49,008 nt of DNA. Origin: Weissella thailandensis. Its GTDB lineage: Bacteria; Bacillota; Bacilli; Lactobacillales; Lactobacillaceae. The DNA is taken from assembly GCF_005405465.1 (NCBI RefSeq), contig NZ_BJEC01000017.1, positions 1 to 49,008 of the forward strand, read 5' to 3'. Below the pieces are notes generated by a model. It was not told the DNA's origin. It saw only the letters and a list, made by a program, of their open reading frames with translations, and searched no databases. The position numbers and the translations under genes are program-made. Of this stretch, positions 34,644-43,197 are shown piece by piece; positions within the stretch are counted from its first letter, which is position 1, and each line of letters opens with the position of its first letter.

Positions 34644-36176
34644 ATGGATTACCTAATTGGAGTTGACTTAGGAACCACATCAACAAAAGTTGTCCTATTC
34701 GATACTAAGGGACATGTTATTGCAAGTGCTAATAAAGGTTATAAGTTATACCGTGATGCACCCGATATGGCTGAAGAAGATCTAGATGAAATTTGGGAAG
34801 CGTTTACTGATGCGATGGCACAAGTAACTCGTACTGCCAAGGATGGTAAAATTTTGGGTGTTTCATTTAGTTCAGCAATGCACTCATTGATTGCCTTTGA
34901 TGCTGACTGGAAACCTTTGACTCGTGTGATTACGTGGGCAGATGCACGTGCTGTTAAGTATACAGAGCAATTGAAGTCAAGCGGTGTTGGTCAAGAGATT
35001 TATAGTAAGACTGGTACACCAATTCACCCAATGGCTCCTTTGTCAAAACTTCTTTGGTTAAAGAATGAGCAAACGGATACTTACAACAAGGCAGTTCATT
35101 ACTTGGGTATTAAAGAATATTTGTTTAACCGTCTATTTGGCGCTAACAAGATGGATTACTCAATTGCATCAGGAACTGGGTTGTTCAATATCTTTAATTT
35201 AGATTGGGATGAACAAGCATTATCAGTGACTGGTGTTGCTAAGGACCAATTGCCTGAACCTGTTGATCCATACACAATTGAAAAGGGTATGAATCCGCAA
35301 TATGCTGCCGAGATGGGCTTGGATGTCGATACACCATTTATTTATGGTGCAGGGGATGGTCCATTATCAAACCTTGGTGTTAACGCTATTCAACCAGGTG
35401 TTGCAGCCGTTACGATTGGTACATCAGGAGCTATCCGTGTCGTTACAGATGCGCCAAAGATCGATCCAAAGGGACGTACATTTACATACGCCTTGGATAA
35501 GGACCACTGGGTTGTTGGTGGACCTGTTAATAACGGTGGTGATGTCTTCCGTTGGGCACGTGACAACATGTTCGATTCAGAAAAGTCAACGGCTGAATTG
35601 TTAGGTGTTGATTCATACGATCTCTTAACTGAAATCGCCTCAAAGATTCCAGCTGGTGCTGACGGTTTGTTGTTCCACCCATACTTAGGTGGCGAACGTG
35701 CCCCAATTTGGGATGCTAATGCGCGTGGTTCATTCTTCGGTTTGACACACAACCATACGCGTGCTCACATGGTACGCGCTGTCCTTGAGGGTATTATCTT
35801 TAATATCTACATGGTATCGCTAGCACTTGAAGAGGTTGTTGGTGACTTATCTGCTATCCAAGCAACTGGTGGTTTTGCTCGTTCACCATTGTGGCGTCAA
35901 ATGGCTGCGGATATCTTTGAGCAACCAGTCACTGTGCCAAAGGCCTTTGAATCAGGTGCCTTAGCAGCAACTGTGATGGCACAAAAGGCTTTGGGATTGG
36001 TTGATAACTTAGAAGTTATTGGTGATATGATTGGTGAAGCAAACACTTACCAACCAAATCCAGATAACTATGAGGCTTATCGTGAATTGACACCAATTTT
36101 CATTCGTCTATCTCGTCAATTACAAACAGAGTACAAGGCAATTGCTGATTACCAACGTACCCATATTGACAAATAA
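34644..36176 (+). CDS. gntK: Gluconokinase (FGGY family)
   Basis: The 510-residue FGGY carbohydrate kinase phosphorylates gluconate to 6-phosphogluconate, which feeds the phosphoketolase route of heterofermentative lactic bacteria. It opens with the phosphate-binding GVDLGTTSTKVVLFD. The gluconate-type stretch SSAMHSLIAFD is present, as are a TIGTSGAIR phosphate-2 motif and the GGFARSPLWRQMAADI adenosine region. AGAGG precedes the ATG. The likely permease partner lies about 11 kb downstream rather than next to it, with an exopolysaccharide operon in between. A hairpin at 36193 probably ends the transcript. Confidence 0.9.
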   Translation: MDYLIGVDLGTTSTKVVLFDTKGHVIASANKGYKLYRDAPDMAEEDLDEIWEAFTDAMAQVTRTAKDGKILGVSFSSAMHSLIAFDADWKPLTRVITWADARAVKYTEQLKSSGVGQEIYSKTGTPIHPMAPLSKLLWLKNEQTDTYNKAVHYLGIKEYLFNRLFGANKMDYSIASGTGLFNIFNLDWDEQALSVTGVAKDQLPEPVDPYTIEKGMNPQYAAEMGLDVDTPFIYGAGDGPLSNLGVNAIQPGVAAVTIGTSGAIRVVTDAPKIDPKGRTFTYALDKDHWVVGGPVNNGGDVFRWARDNMFDSEKSTAELLGVDSYDLLTEIASKIPAGADGLLFHPYLGGERAPIWDANARGSFFGLTHNHTRAHMVRAVLEGIIFNIYMVSLALEEVVGDLSAIQATGGFARSPLWRQMAADIFEQPVTVPKAFESGALAATVMAQKALGLVDNLEVIGDMIGEANTYQPNPDNYEAYRELTPIFIRLSRQLQTEYKAIADYQRTHIDK

Positions 36177-36192
36177 TTAATAAATTTTAAGT

Positions 36193-36229
36193 AAAAGTGG
36201 TTGGACATTATCTTGTCTTAACCACTTTT
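36193..36229 (+). terminator. Probable terminator after gntK
   Basis: AAAAGTGGTT (36193-36202) pairs with AACCACTTTT (36220-36229); the stem ends in T4, followed by CTTCGTT. The rest of the 285-base gap to the next gene holds only the promoter at 36391. Confidence 0.65.
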
Positions 36230-36390
36230 CTTCGTTGGTAAAAATATTTTTCCTTAGAAAACATCCAGTAACTGTTGTGCTGATAGCATATCAAGGTACG
36301 GGATATTTTAGTGTGTCATTATTTTTTTAGCTATCAAAAAAATGGTCTATTTTCTAAAGAAATGCTTACGAATATAAATTGGTATATGTA

Positions 36391-36419
36391 TTGACTTTCA
36401 AAAATCATATCAGTACAAT
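36391..36419 (+). promoter_or_regulatory. Promoter of the exopolysaccharide operon
   Basis: TTGACT (36391-36396) and TACAAT (36414-36419) with a 17-base spacer, a strong sigma-A match 43 bases before the first start codon. No cyclic-di-GMP riboswitch signature lies between promoter and gene; the leader is too short. Confidence 0.78.
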
Positions 36420-36461
36420 TACTTGACCAGATAATATATAGAGAGATATTAGAATTATAAA

Positions 36462-37553
36462 ATGACATTACATCAATTTTATAACATTGGTATACTTATA
36501 CCTGCTTTTAATCCTGATGACAAATTGATTTATTTATTAGATGACATACACCAACAAACAAAATTTAATCAAAAGATTATTATTGTTGATGATGGATCAC
36601 TAAATCAAGATATTTTTGAACAAATTATGACCAAGTATGGTCAAAGCATTGTTGTCCTACACCACGATAGTAATCAAGGGAAGGGGCAAGCATTAAAAAC
36701 TGGTTTCCAATACTTTTTGCAACACTATCAATTTATTAACGGTGTTGCAACAATTGATGCGGATGGGAAACATAAAGTGAGTGATCTTCGAAACTTAGAA
36801 GATAATTTTATAAAACATCCTGAAGCGTTGATTATTGGTGGCCGTACTTTTGACGAAGCAGTACCTTTAAGAAGTAGATTGGGTAATCTGGTAACCAATC
36901 AATTAGTGAAGGTATTGACTGGTATCCGAGTACAAGACACACAAACTGGACTCCGAATTATTCCAATCAATTATGTGAAATTATTAATTTCATTCCCGAC
37001 TAACCATTATGAATTCGAATTTGATATGTTATTGGCGACTAAAAAGGCGGGGATTGAACTTGTAGAAGTTCCCATTCAAACGGTGTATTTGGATAATAAT
37101 GCGACGTCGCATTTTAGGGTTATCCATGATTCATTAGCTATTTACAGTCGCTTTTTTAAGTTTGCGTTTAGTGGTGTCAGTTCGTTTGTCATTGATATTG
37201 TTAGTTTCTATGTGTTGGTACATTTTATGATGACATATACTCATGATTTTATTATATGGGCAACGCTTATTTCACGCGTCATTTCAGGACTGTTTAATTA
37301 TGTCATGAATAAACAGCTCGTTTTTGGTACCCAAACTCGGCAAGCTCTTTGGAAATATAGTGGATTATTTCTTTGCCAATTGGTCGCCTCTGGTTTATTA
37401 ACGACAATTTTTAGTTATCTAACAGCGTTAAACCAGGCAACTTTTTGGATTAGTTGCATTAAGATAATGGTTGATCTTGGCCTGTTTTTGATTAGCTATC
37501 AAATTCAAAAAAGATTCGTATTTCGGGAGGCCAAGGATACTAATGCAGCTTAA
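36462..37553 (+). CDS. GT2 glycosyltransferase fused to a GtrA membrane domain
   Basis: The 363-residue protein has an N-terminal GT2 domain of the polyprenyl-phosphate glycosyltransferase type (IPAFNPDD, VDDGS, DADGKH with the DXD-like metal site). From about residue 225 a four-helix GtrA domain follows. Such proteins transfer a sugar to a lipid carrier and flip it, providing donors for side-chain decoration. It is the first gene of the exopolysaccharide operon and overlaps the next start by 11 bases. The ribosome site is weak (GAGAGA about 15 bases upstream). The sugar cannot be deduced. Confidence 0.85.
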   Translation: MTLHQFYNIGILIPAFNPDDKLIYLLDDIHQQTKFNQKIIIVDDGSLNQDIFEQIMTKYGQSIVVLHHDSNQGKGQALKTGFQYFLQHYQFINGVATIDADGKHKVSDLRNLEDNFIKHPEALIIGGRTFDEAVPLRSRLGNLVTNQLVKVLTGIRVQDTQTGLRIIPINYVKLLISFPTNHYEFEFDMLLATKKAGIELVEVPIQTVYLDNNATSHFRVIHDSLAIYSRFFKFAFSGVSSFVIDIVSFYVLVHFMMTYTHDFIIWATLISRVISGLFNYVMNKQLVFGTQTRQALWKYSGLFLCQLVASGLLTTIFSYLTALNQATFWISCIKIMVDLGLFLISYQIQKRFVFREAKDTNAA

Positions 37554-38550
37554 ACTTCATCAAAAAGTATTATATGGATTAGCGGTTATATTAACGGTTA
37601 TTTACCTGATTTGGCGAACCTTTTTCACGTTGCCATCGCATGATCACCTTGGTTCATTTGTCGTTGCTATATTACTCTTGCTAAGTGAAATATTGTCTAA
37701 TATGACTGCGTTTATTATTATTTATTTCCGTGTGAACTTTGATAAAAATAAGAATCAACAACTAGATTTACCTGATATTGCTCCTGAGATTGTCTGGCCG
37801 GATATAGATGTCATTATTGTGACACATGATGAAGATATTGAATTATTGCGAAAGACAATCAATGCCGCGGTGAATATGACGCCCGGCCATCATCAAAAAG
37901 TTAATATTGTGATTGCTGATGATGGTAATCGACCATCAGTGAAGTTATTGGCTGAAGAATATCAGGTAATGTATATTGATATGCCTGAAGGTAATCAGGC
38001 GGCAAAAGCAGGTAATATTAATCACGCTTTAGAATTTATCCAGGCACCGTTATTGGTGGTGTTTGATGCAGATATGATTCCCTTTCAAACTTTTTTGCGA
38101 CATTCGGTGCCTTATTTTATTCAAAATAAACTGATGCAAGAGCAAGATAATCAAGTGAAATCCTTGGGCTTTTTACAAACACCTCAAAGCTTTTATAATG
38201 CTGATATTTTTCAGTATAATTTGTTTTCAGAAAAAACAGCGACCAATGAACAGAACTTCTTTTCACGGGATATCAATATCCTAAATGGCTCAAATGGGGC
38301 AGCAATTTTTACCGGATCCAATGCCGTGTTTGCCAGAGAAGCGATTGATGCAGTTGGTGGTTTTCCTGAAAAGACATTGACCGAAGATTTTGAACTAGGC
38401 GTGCGCATTAATTTAGCTGGCTACATCAGCTTGGCAACGAGTGAACCAGAATCAAGTGGGATGACACCAATGGCCATCAAGAGTGTTGTTAAACAACGTG
38501 TTCGCTGGGCACGGGTGTTATCCAAAGTGCTCGGAATTTACACATATTGA
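37543..38550 (+). CDS. bcsA: Cellulose synthase-like BcsA, N-terminal catalytic part (frameshifted gene)
   Basis: The 335-residue frame holds two membrane segments (about 9-25 and 37-62) and a processive GT2 domain: DDG at 126-128, AKAGNIN at 154-160, DAD at 175-177, QTP at 212-214, TGSN at 257-260, TED at 280-282 and QRVRW at 318-322. These are the substrate, acceptor and gating motifs of cellulose synthases. After Arg324 the frame is lost and TGA follows 11 codons later. Reading one base back at 38514 gives RWARGVIQSAR, the expected continuation, in the next frame. The protein is therefore one 657-residue BcsA split by a one-base loss in the GGG at 38513-38515. As read, it would lack the pore helices and PilZ. 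Confidence 0.85.
   Translation: MQLKLHQKVLYGLAVILTVIYLIWRTFFTLPSHDHLGSFVVAILLLLSEILSNMTAFIIIYFRVNFDKNKNQQLDLPDIAPEIVWPDIDVIIVTHDEDIELLRKTINAAVNMTPGHHQKVNIVIADDGNRPSVKLLAEEYQVMYIDMPEGNQAAKAGNINHALEFIQAPLLVVFDADMIPFQTFLRHSVPYFIQNKLMQEQDNQVKSLGFLQTPQSFYNADIFQYNLFSEKTATNEQNFFSRDINILNGSNGAAIFTGSNAVFAREAIDAVGGFPEKTLTEDFELGVRINLAGYISLATSEPESSGMTPMAIKSVVKQRVRWARVLSKVLGIYTY
38513..38515 (+). other. Frameshift site in bcsA
   Basis: Frame 1 reads CGG GTG here. Adding one G (GGGG) joins Arg324 to Gly-Val-Ile-Gln of the frame that continues to 39515. No X-XXY-YYZ slippery heptamer is in phase, so a deletion or sequencing error fits better than programmed frameshifting. Confidence 0.75.
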
Positions 38551-39515
38551 CTAACCGTCAATTACCATGGGTGAACCGTTTAATTTTGATCAATGTGTAT
38601 CTATATTGGTGGTCTTTTGCAAGAAGAATGTTGTTTATCTTGGCACCCATCTTATTTGCTCTTTGGCATATTAAATTAGTCGATGTTAATTTTTGGCTAT
38701 TACTTATACTATGGGCGCCAGGATATCTGTTACTACATTATGTGTTAGGGAAAAGTAATACTAACATACGTGGTGAGCGGTGGGGTGAAATACATGAAAC
38801 CTTTTTTGCACCATATCTTTGGCTGCCTGTTCTTTTGGAGACCCTGGGGATTAAGCAGAAGAAGTTTAAGGTGACCAATAAAAATAATGGACAATCAACA
38901 CAGGCAATCCTTTATGGTATCCCGTATTTAACACTGTGGTTGCTTGATGTTTGGGCACTAATTTCATTTAATTACGGTAAATGGGGCTCTGAAATTATGT
39001 ATGGGGCGATTATCAGTTTTTGGCTGCTTACCCATTTGATTAATTTAACATTTAGTTTGTATATCGCATGGGGTCGCCAGATCAATCGTCAATCAGAGCG
39101 TTTTGCCCGATCAGTTAAAGGGTCTATACAAGTCAATGACGAGACAAATATACCGATAACCACAATTGATATATCTGATAAAGGTTTGTTATTTAGACAA
39201 TCTGAAAGTATTGGTTTGGAAATTGGACGCGAAGTGGTTGTTGAACTTTATCATGCTGGCAAAACGATTACATTCAGTGGGGTTATTCGGATGAGATATG
39301 ATGACAATACAAGATATGGGCTACAGATTACCTATATTACCTCAGATAATCAAAACAAGTTATATCATCTTATTTACAATGGTAGAAATACGTTACTACC
39401 TAGGGAACAAGATTCTTGGATGACCATTTATGATGCACTGTTATTTAATGTTGGTTATCACTTGAAAAATAGCTGGCGAAATATCCAGTCATACAGAAGG
39501 ATGAAAGAAAAATGA
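38547..39515 (+). CDS. bcsA: Cellulose synthase-like BcsA, C-terminal membrane and PilZ part (frameshifted gene)
   Basis: This is the continuation of the catalytic ORF. It has about five to six membrane segments (to residue 175), then a PilZ domain with RxxxR at 181-185 (RQSER) and DISDKG at 208-213, both cyclic-di-GMP-binding motifs and both intact. The TTG at 38547 is only a formal start: the frame is open upstream to 38514 and gives GVIQSARNLHI directly after RWAR. There is no ribosome site for TTG. The end overlaps the next ATG by 4 bases. If restored, the enzyme would be switched on by cyclic-di-GMP like other BcsA proteins. Confidence 0.82.
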   Translation: MTNRQLPWVNRLILINVYLYWWSFARRMLFILAPILFALWHIKLVDVNFWLLLILWAPGYLLLHYVLGKSNTNIRGERWGEIHETFFAPYLWLPVLLETLGIKQKKFKVTNKNNGQSTQAILYGIPYLTLWLLDVWALISFNYGKWGSEIMYGAIISFWLLTHLINLTFSLYIAWGRQINRQSERFARSVKGSIQVNDETNIPITTIDISDKGLLFRQSESIGLEIGREVVVELYHAGKTITFSGVIRMRYDDNTRYGLQITYITSDNQNKLYHLIYNGRNTLLPREQDSWMTIYDALLFNVGYHLKNSWRNIQSYRRMKEK

Positions 39516-39733
39516 CGATGATGATAGCAATCCTGTTTGCGCTAGCTTTGCTAGGATTTCAGCAGTTAGTGATGTTCTTTAAGGGCAGTCAATATTTATC
39601 ATGGTTGCTTGCAATTATTATGCAAAGCTTAGTTGTTTATATTTTCGCACTAGCCCATCAGTTACGAATAGGTATTTGGCTAACATTCGTTAGTGGGCTA
39701 ATACTGGCAATAATTTTTTTGTGGTTAGAGTAA
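39512..39733 (+). CDS. N-terminal fragment of a polytopic GT-C-like membrane protein (frameshifted)
   Basis: The 73-residue frame has three hydrophobic segments. It ends 13 bases inside the next open frame, just after a T7 run at 39714-39720. Reading one base back at this run, or adding a T, fuses LILAIIFF directly to VVRVKQRQ of the following ORF. I therefore read it as the true N-terminus of that gene. The phase T-TTT-TTG is also a possible slippery site. It starts on the bcsA stop (ATGA overlap). Alternatively it is a separate small membrane protein. Confidence 0.6.
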   Translation: MTMMIAILFALALLGFQQLVMFFKGSQYLSWLLAIIMQSLVVYIFALAHQLRIGIWLTFVSGLILAIIFLWLE

Positions 39734-41385
39734 AGCAACGACAGTTACTTAAAATAAATTTACATCTATTTGATGTGTGGTTTATGATTTTTGGCATCTT
39801 AATCAGCCTAACTTTGTTGAAAAGCCCGTTGATTCATTATGACAATTTTACCCATTGGGCAACCATGGTAAAGTATTTAACTTTCGTCGGTGAACTGCCA
39901 GATGCCCAACAAAATTTGGTGACGTTCACTGATTATCCACCAGCTACAGCGATGTTTTTGACCTATTTATCGACGATTGTAGGTTATCATGAAGGCAGTC
40001 TACTGGTCGGGCAATTTGTGATTATTGGTGCGGGCCTATATGCCTTATTTGGGGTACTTCGCGATCAACGACGTGCCTTAATAACGGCAGGCTTGGTGTT
40101 CATGTTGACGCTGATTAATATCTTTAACATCGCCATTAGATTTAATAACTTGTTAGTTGATTGTCTGATAGCTATTTTAGCGATAGCAGGTATTAGTGCT
40201 GTCTATATTCATCAGAATCAACGTGGTTGGCAAATTGTTAGTACAAGTTTGATTGTCAATTTTTTATTATTGACCAAAAGTTCGGCAATGTATTTCGCAA
40301 TCTTGATATTAATTTATTTTGCCATAGCTAATTTGGCGAAGATTAAAAATAAGGCGCCTAAATGGCGTGAGGTCATTAAAACGACCGCAGTAATTATCTT
40401 GACGACTGCTGGAAGTTTTATTGGTTGGTTACTGTGGCGTGTTCATGTCGCTAATGTGTTTACGAAAGTATCCAAACATGCCTTAAACTTGCAAGCCTAT
40501 CAAAGCCAAGTTGATCATGAATCCGCAAACACACAAAGGTTAATTGTTCAAAAGTTTATGAGTTACATGACTAATACGGACACGTTATTTTTTCGAGGTA
40601 TCCTATTAGTTAATATTGCCTTATTACTGACTTGGTTAGTGATTCGTGTTGGTCTCCATAAAAGAAGTTATAGTCTGCTTATGTTAGCAATCACTGATTT
40701 AGTTACAGCCATCTATATGATTGGTGTACTGGGGATGTATGTCGTTTCAATGCCATATGCTGAAGCCATCAATTTGGCTGGTATTGATCGTTACTTATCA
40801 ACGATTGTCATATTTAGCATTTTATTAAGTGGTGTCATTATTTTAAATGATATTGACCGAGCATCGTTTCAACCAATTGTTGCGCAACGAAATTCAGCTA
40901 GTTTTGCCAATTTACAAACAAAACAGGTGTATCAAGAAAGTACTTTTTTCTTGCTTATCTTTTCAAGTGTTCTGATGTTGTCAGAGATTAATGGTATTAA
41001 TTTTTTAAATCAAAAGATGAACGATGCATTGCCGATAAAGATGCAGCAGATGGTGCCTAATCAAAATACGTTTAACCACAAACGTATTTTACTTGTTGAT
41101 GCGAAAGCACAAGACGTTAACAATGCTTATGCAAACTATGTGGGTCGTTATTATTTATTTAGTGATCATGTGGACGGGCGTGAAGCATTTGATGTCTCAT
41201 CCAAGCAATTTCAGTCAATTATTCAGGGGTATCAATATGTTGTTGTGCCTAGATACCATCAAACTTTTTCAAAATTAACAAGCAAAACTTATCATGAACA
41301 TGTGCGTACGGGTATTTATAAGGTAACTAATAATGGTATAAAACCGTTATCGACTGCAAAATACTTAGCTGAGATGAATCAATAA
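39721..41385 (+). CDS. Polytopic membrane protein, GT-C-like (probable glycosyltransferase or polymer export protein)
   Basis: About 554 residues with roughly 10 membrane segments and a soluble C-terminus from about 430. Near the N-terminus it has HYDNFTHW and TDYPPATAMFL; an aspartate followed by a YPP motif is common in lipid-linked-sugar (GT-C) transferases. I do not recognise the exact family. GTG 39721 is a weak start with no ribosome site, and the frame probably continues from the 73-residue ORF through a T-run. Restored length would be about 625. It lies between bcsA and the diguanylate cyclase gene, implying a role in the same polymer. Confidence 0.7.
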   Translation: MVRVKQRQLLKINLHLFDVWFMIFGILISLTLLKSPLIHYDNFTHWATMVKYLTFVGELPDAQQNLVTFTDYPPATAMFLTYLSTIVGYHEGSLLVGQFVIIGAGLYALFGVLRDQRRALITAGLVFMLTLINIFNIAIRFNNLLVDCLIAILAIAGISAVYIHQNQRGWQIVSTSLIVNFLLLTKSSAMYFAILILIYFAIANLAKIKNKAPKWREVIKTTAVIILTTAGSFIGWLLWRVHVANVFTKVSKHALNLQAYQSQVDHESANTQRLIVQKFMSYMTNTDTLFFRGILLVNIALLLTWLVIRVGLHKRSYSLLMLAITDLVTAIYMIGVLGMYVVSMPYAEAINLAGIDRYLSTIVIFSILLSGVIILNDIDRASFQPIVAQRNSASFANLQTKQVYQESTFFLLIFSSVLMLSEINGINFLNQKMNDALPIKMQQMVPNQNTFNHKRILLVDAKAQDVNNAYANYVGRYYLFSDHVDGREAFDVSSKQFQSIIQGYQYVVVPRYHQTFSKLTSKTYHEHVRTGIYKVTNNGIKPLSTAKYLAEMNQ

Positions 41386-41419
41386 TATGCTCTGAAATAG
41401 TGAATAATAGAGGCATGGG

Positions 41420-42586
41420 ATGGAAAATATAATGGAAATAACAGTCATTATAATTACTTCATTGTTAATTATAACGGGGATTGTTGCAATCGATTACTCA
41501 ATTAGAACCTGGATCGATAAAGTTAACGGATCGGTAGTCCTAAAAAGGTGGTTAATTTGGTTAAGAGTGGTGATACCAATGGTGGCCATTGTGATGATTG
41601 ATTTAAATTACTCAGATGCGACTGATATTTGGGGTCGATTAACTGGTTACAGCGTTGAGATATCGATTGCCTGTTATTTTATTGTGCATGTACATGACAA
41701 ATTATTTGTGTATGCAACGGATTGTATGGCGCTTGTTGTCATGTTATTTAATATCAGCGTGTATTTTCCGGCGGTACCAAATTATCAAGATTTTGGTAGG
41801 CTACTTCTTTCGTTATTTGGTGTGTTATTAACTATATTTATAAATCATCTGATTTATAGTTACGATGTTTTTAAAATCAGGTCGCGTGTTCGATTTTTTG
41901 TCATCATTTGTTTGTATAGTATGTCGTGGTGGAGTATTTTATCGCTTAATCAAACATTTTCTGGTTATGATCTGCTAGCACAGATGGTTGCTAGTATCGT
42001 TAATATTTCGATTATTTTGTCGTTGGACTTAGTTTTTAGAAAACAGCTTGAGTCGTTGACCCATGAGATTGATGCAGATTTTTTAACGCAAATTGGTAAC
42101 CGTAAAGCATTTGAATTTGCGTTTCAACAACTGTTTAATAAGTATGAAAAAAGACAGCATGATTGGTATCTTGTGATGCTGGATATCGATGATTTTAAAC
42201 AAATTAATGACCAATTTGGTCATATAGTCGGTGACACAGCATTGCGTCGTTTATCGAAAGAGGTTAATCTACAGTTATATGATCTACAATTAGATGCTTC
42301 GTTTTTCAGAATAGGCGGGGAAGAGTTTGCTATTTTGTTGACGCATATTGATGAATCGCATTTACCGCAAATTATTGAACAACTCAAGACAACTGTTGGT
42401 CGAATTGATATTACAACTAATGGTGAGCAGTCTGTAAAGATATCTATATCGATGGGAGTTGCTAAGTATCAGAATCATGATAATAGTGCTGCAGTGCTTT
42501 ACGAAAGAGCAGGCTCGTATTTATACGCAGCTAAAAAAGATGGCAAAAATTCAGTGAACTATGAAGGTAATAAGTTAATAAAATAG
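41420..42586 (+). CDS. Membrane diguanylate cyclase (GGDEF domain)
   Basis: The 388-residue protein has about six membrane segments in the first 205 residues and then a GGDEF domain (LTQIGNRKAF, MLDIDDFKQIND, GGEEF at 299-303, SMGVA, YAAKKDGKN). The active site is intact, so it should make cyclic-di-GMP from two GTP. The RxxD inhibitory site expected 5 residues before GGEEF is absent, so feedback control is unlikely. It closes the operon whose bcsA encodes a PilZ receptor. AGAGG lies 7 bases before ATG 41420; an ATG at 41432 is an alternative. A terminator follows at 42604. Confidence 0.92.
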   Translation: MENIMEITVIIITSLLIITGIVAIDYSIRTWIDKVNGSVVLKRWLIWLRVVIPMVAIVMIDLNYSDATDIWGRLTGYSVEISIACYFIVHVHDKLFVYATDCMALVVMLFNISVYFPAVPNYQDFGRLLLSLFGVLLTIFINHLIYSYDVFKIRSRVRFFVIICLYSMSWWSILSLNQTFSGYDLLAQMVASIVNISIILSLDLVFRKQLESLTHEIDADFLTQIGNRKAFEFAFQQLFNKYEKRQHDWYLVMLDIDDFKQINDQFGHIVGDTALRRLSKEVNLQLYDLQLDASFFRIGGEEFAILLTHIDESHLPQIIEQLKTTVGRIDITTNGEQSVKISISMGVAKYQNHDNSAAVLYERAGSYLYAAKKDGKNSVNYEGNKLIK

Positions 42587-42603
42587 GGCATGTAAATGTC
42601 GAT

Positions 42604-42634
42604 ACCGCTAATCTAATTAGATTGGCGGTTTTTT
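42604..42634 (+). terminator. Intrinsic terminator of the exopolysaccharide operon
   Basis: ACCGCTAATCT (42604-42614) pairs with AGATTGGCGGT (42619-42629) with one G-T pair, followed by T6. Confidence 0.88.
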
Positions 42635-42729
42635 ATGTTGTTACATTAAACCCGTTGATAGTGTTTGCTTTCCAAATTTCGTTTATGTTAGGCTTAAACT
42701 TATTATGTGAAGGGGTAGGTATTTACAAA

Positions 42730-43197
42730 ATGGGACAACAATTACCTAAGCGTATCAAAACGGTTTGGCGTTTGCAGGCCGGGTTTAATCTTTTAATTGA
42801 TATTGGCATTGTGGTGGGAATCATAGTGTGTCATTACTTTTTTTCATGGCCAACATGGCTGATATGGGTGGCGAGTTTACTTGCGATGATGGCGGCAATT
42901 ATCCAATTTACCTTGATTCCTTATCGCTATCAATTTTGGCGCTATCAGCTTTCAGACCATGATGTTGAAATCACAACGGGCTTTTTCGTACGTAAAACGA
43001 CGGCGGTGCCAATCTTACGGATCCAAGATGTTACCTTGTCTGCGGGGCCTTTATTACAATTTAATCATTTACAATCAGTTAAGATTCATACAGCAGCCGC
43101 AGTACATGAAATCGGTGGGGTTGATCATGCCACCGCAACACAACTAAAAAATCAAATTATGAATCTAGCCAAGGAGGAGGATGTTTATGACAGTTAA
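42730..43197 (+). CDS. Bacterial PH-domain membrane protein, YdbS-like
   Basis: About 155 residues: two membrane segments, then one bPH2 domain (YQLSDHDVEITTGFFVRKTTAVPILRIQDV). I chose ATG 42730, which gives the YdbS-like opening GQQLPKRIKTVWR and has GGGTAGG 9 bases upstream. The longer TTG start at 42622 would lie inside the terminator stem at 42604-42634. It overlaps the YdbT-like gene, the usual pairing of these proteins. Function is unproven; in Bacillus the pair affects sensitivity to membrane-active bacteriocins. Confidence 0.75.
   Translation: MGQQLPKRIKTVWRLQAGFNLLIDIGIVVGIIVCHYFFSWPTWLIWVASLLAMMAAIIQFTLIPYRYQFWRYQLSDHDVEITTGFFVRKTTAVPILRIQDVTLSAGPLLQFNHLQSVKIHTAAAVHEIGGVDHATATQLKNQIMNLAKEEDVYDS

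Noticed and set aside
36420-36461. Cyclic-di-GMP riboswitch before the exopolysaccharide operon
   Set aside because: Only about 40 bases lie between promoter and start codon, and no GEMM motif is present.
38500-38560. Programmed -1 ribosomal frameshifting in bcsA
   Set aside because: No slippery heptamer is in phase at the join and no clear stimulatory hairpin follows; a simple base loss explains it better.
42622-42729. Longer TTG start for the YdbS-like protein
   Set aside because: The TTG lies inside the 3' arm of a strong terminator, and homologues begin near the GQQLPKR stretch, which matches ATG 42730.
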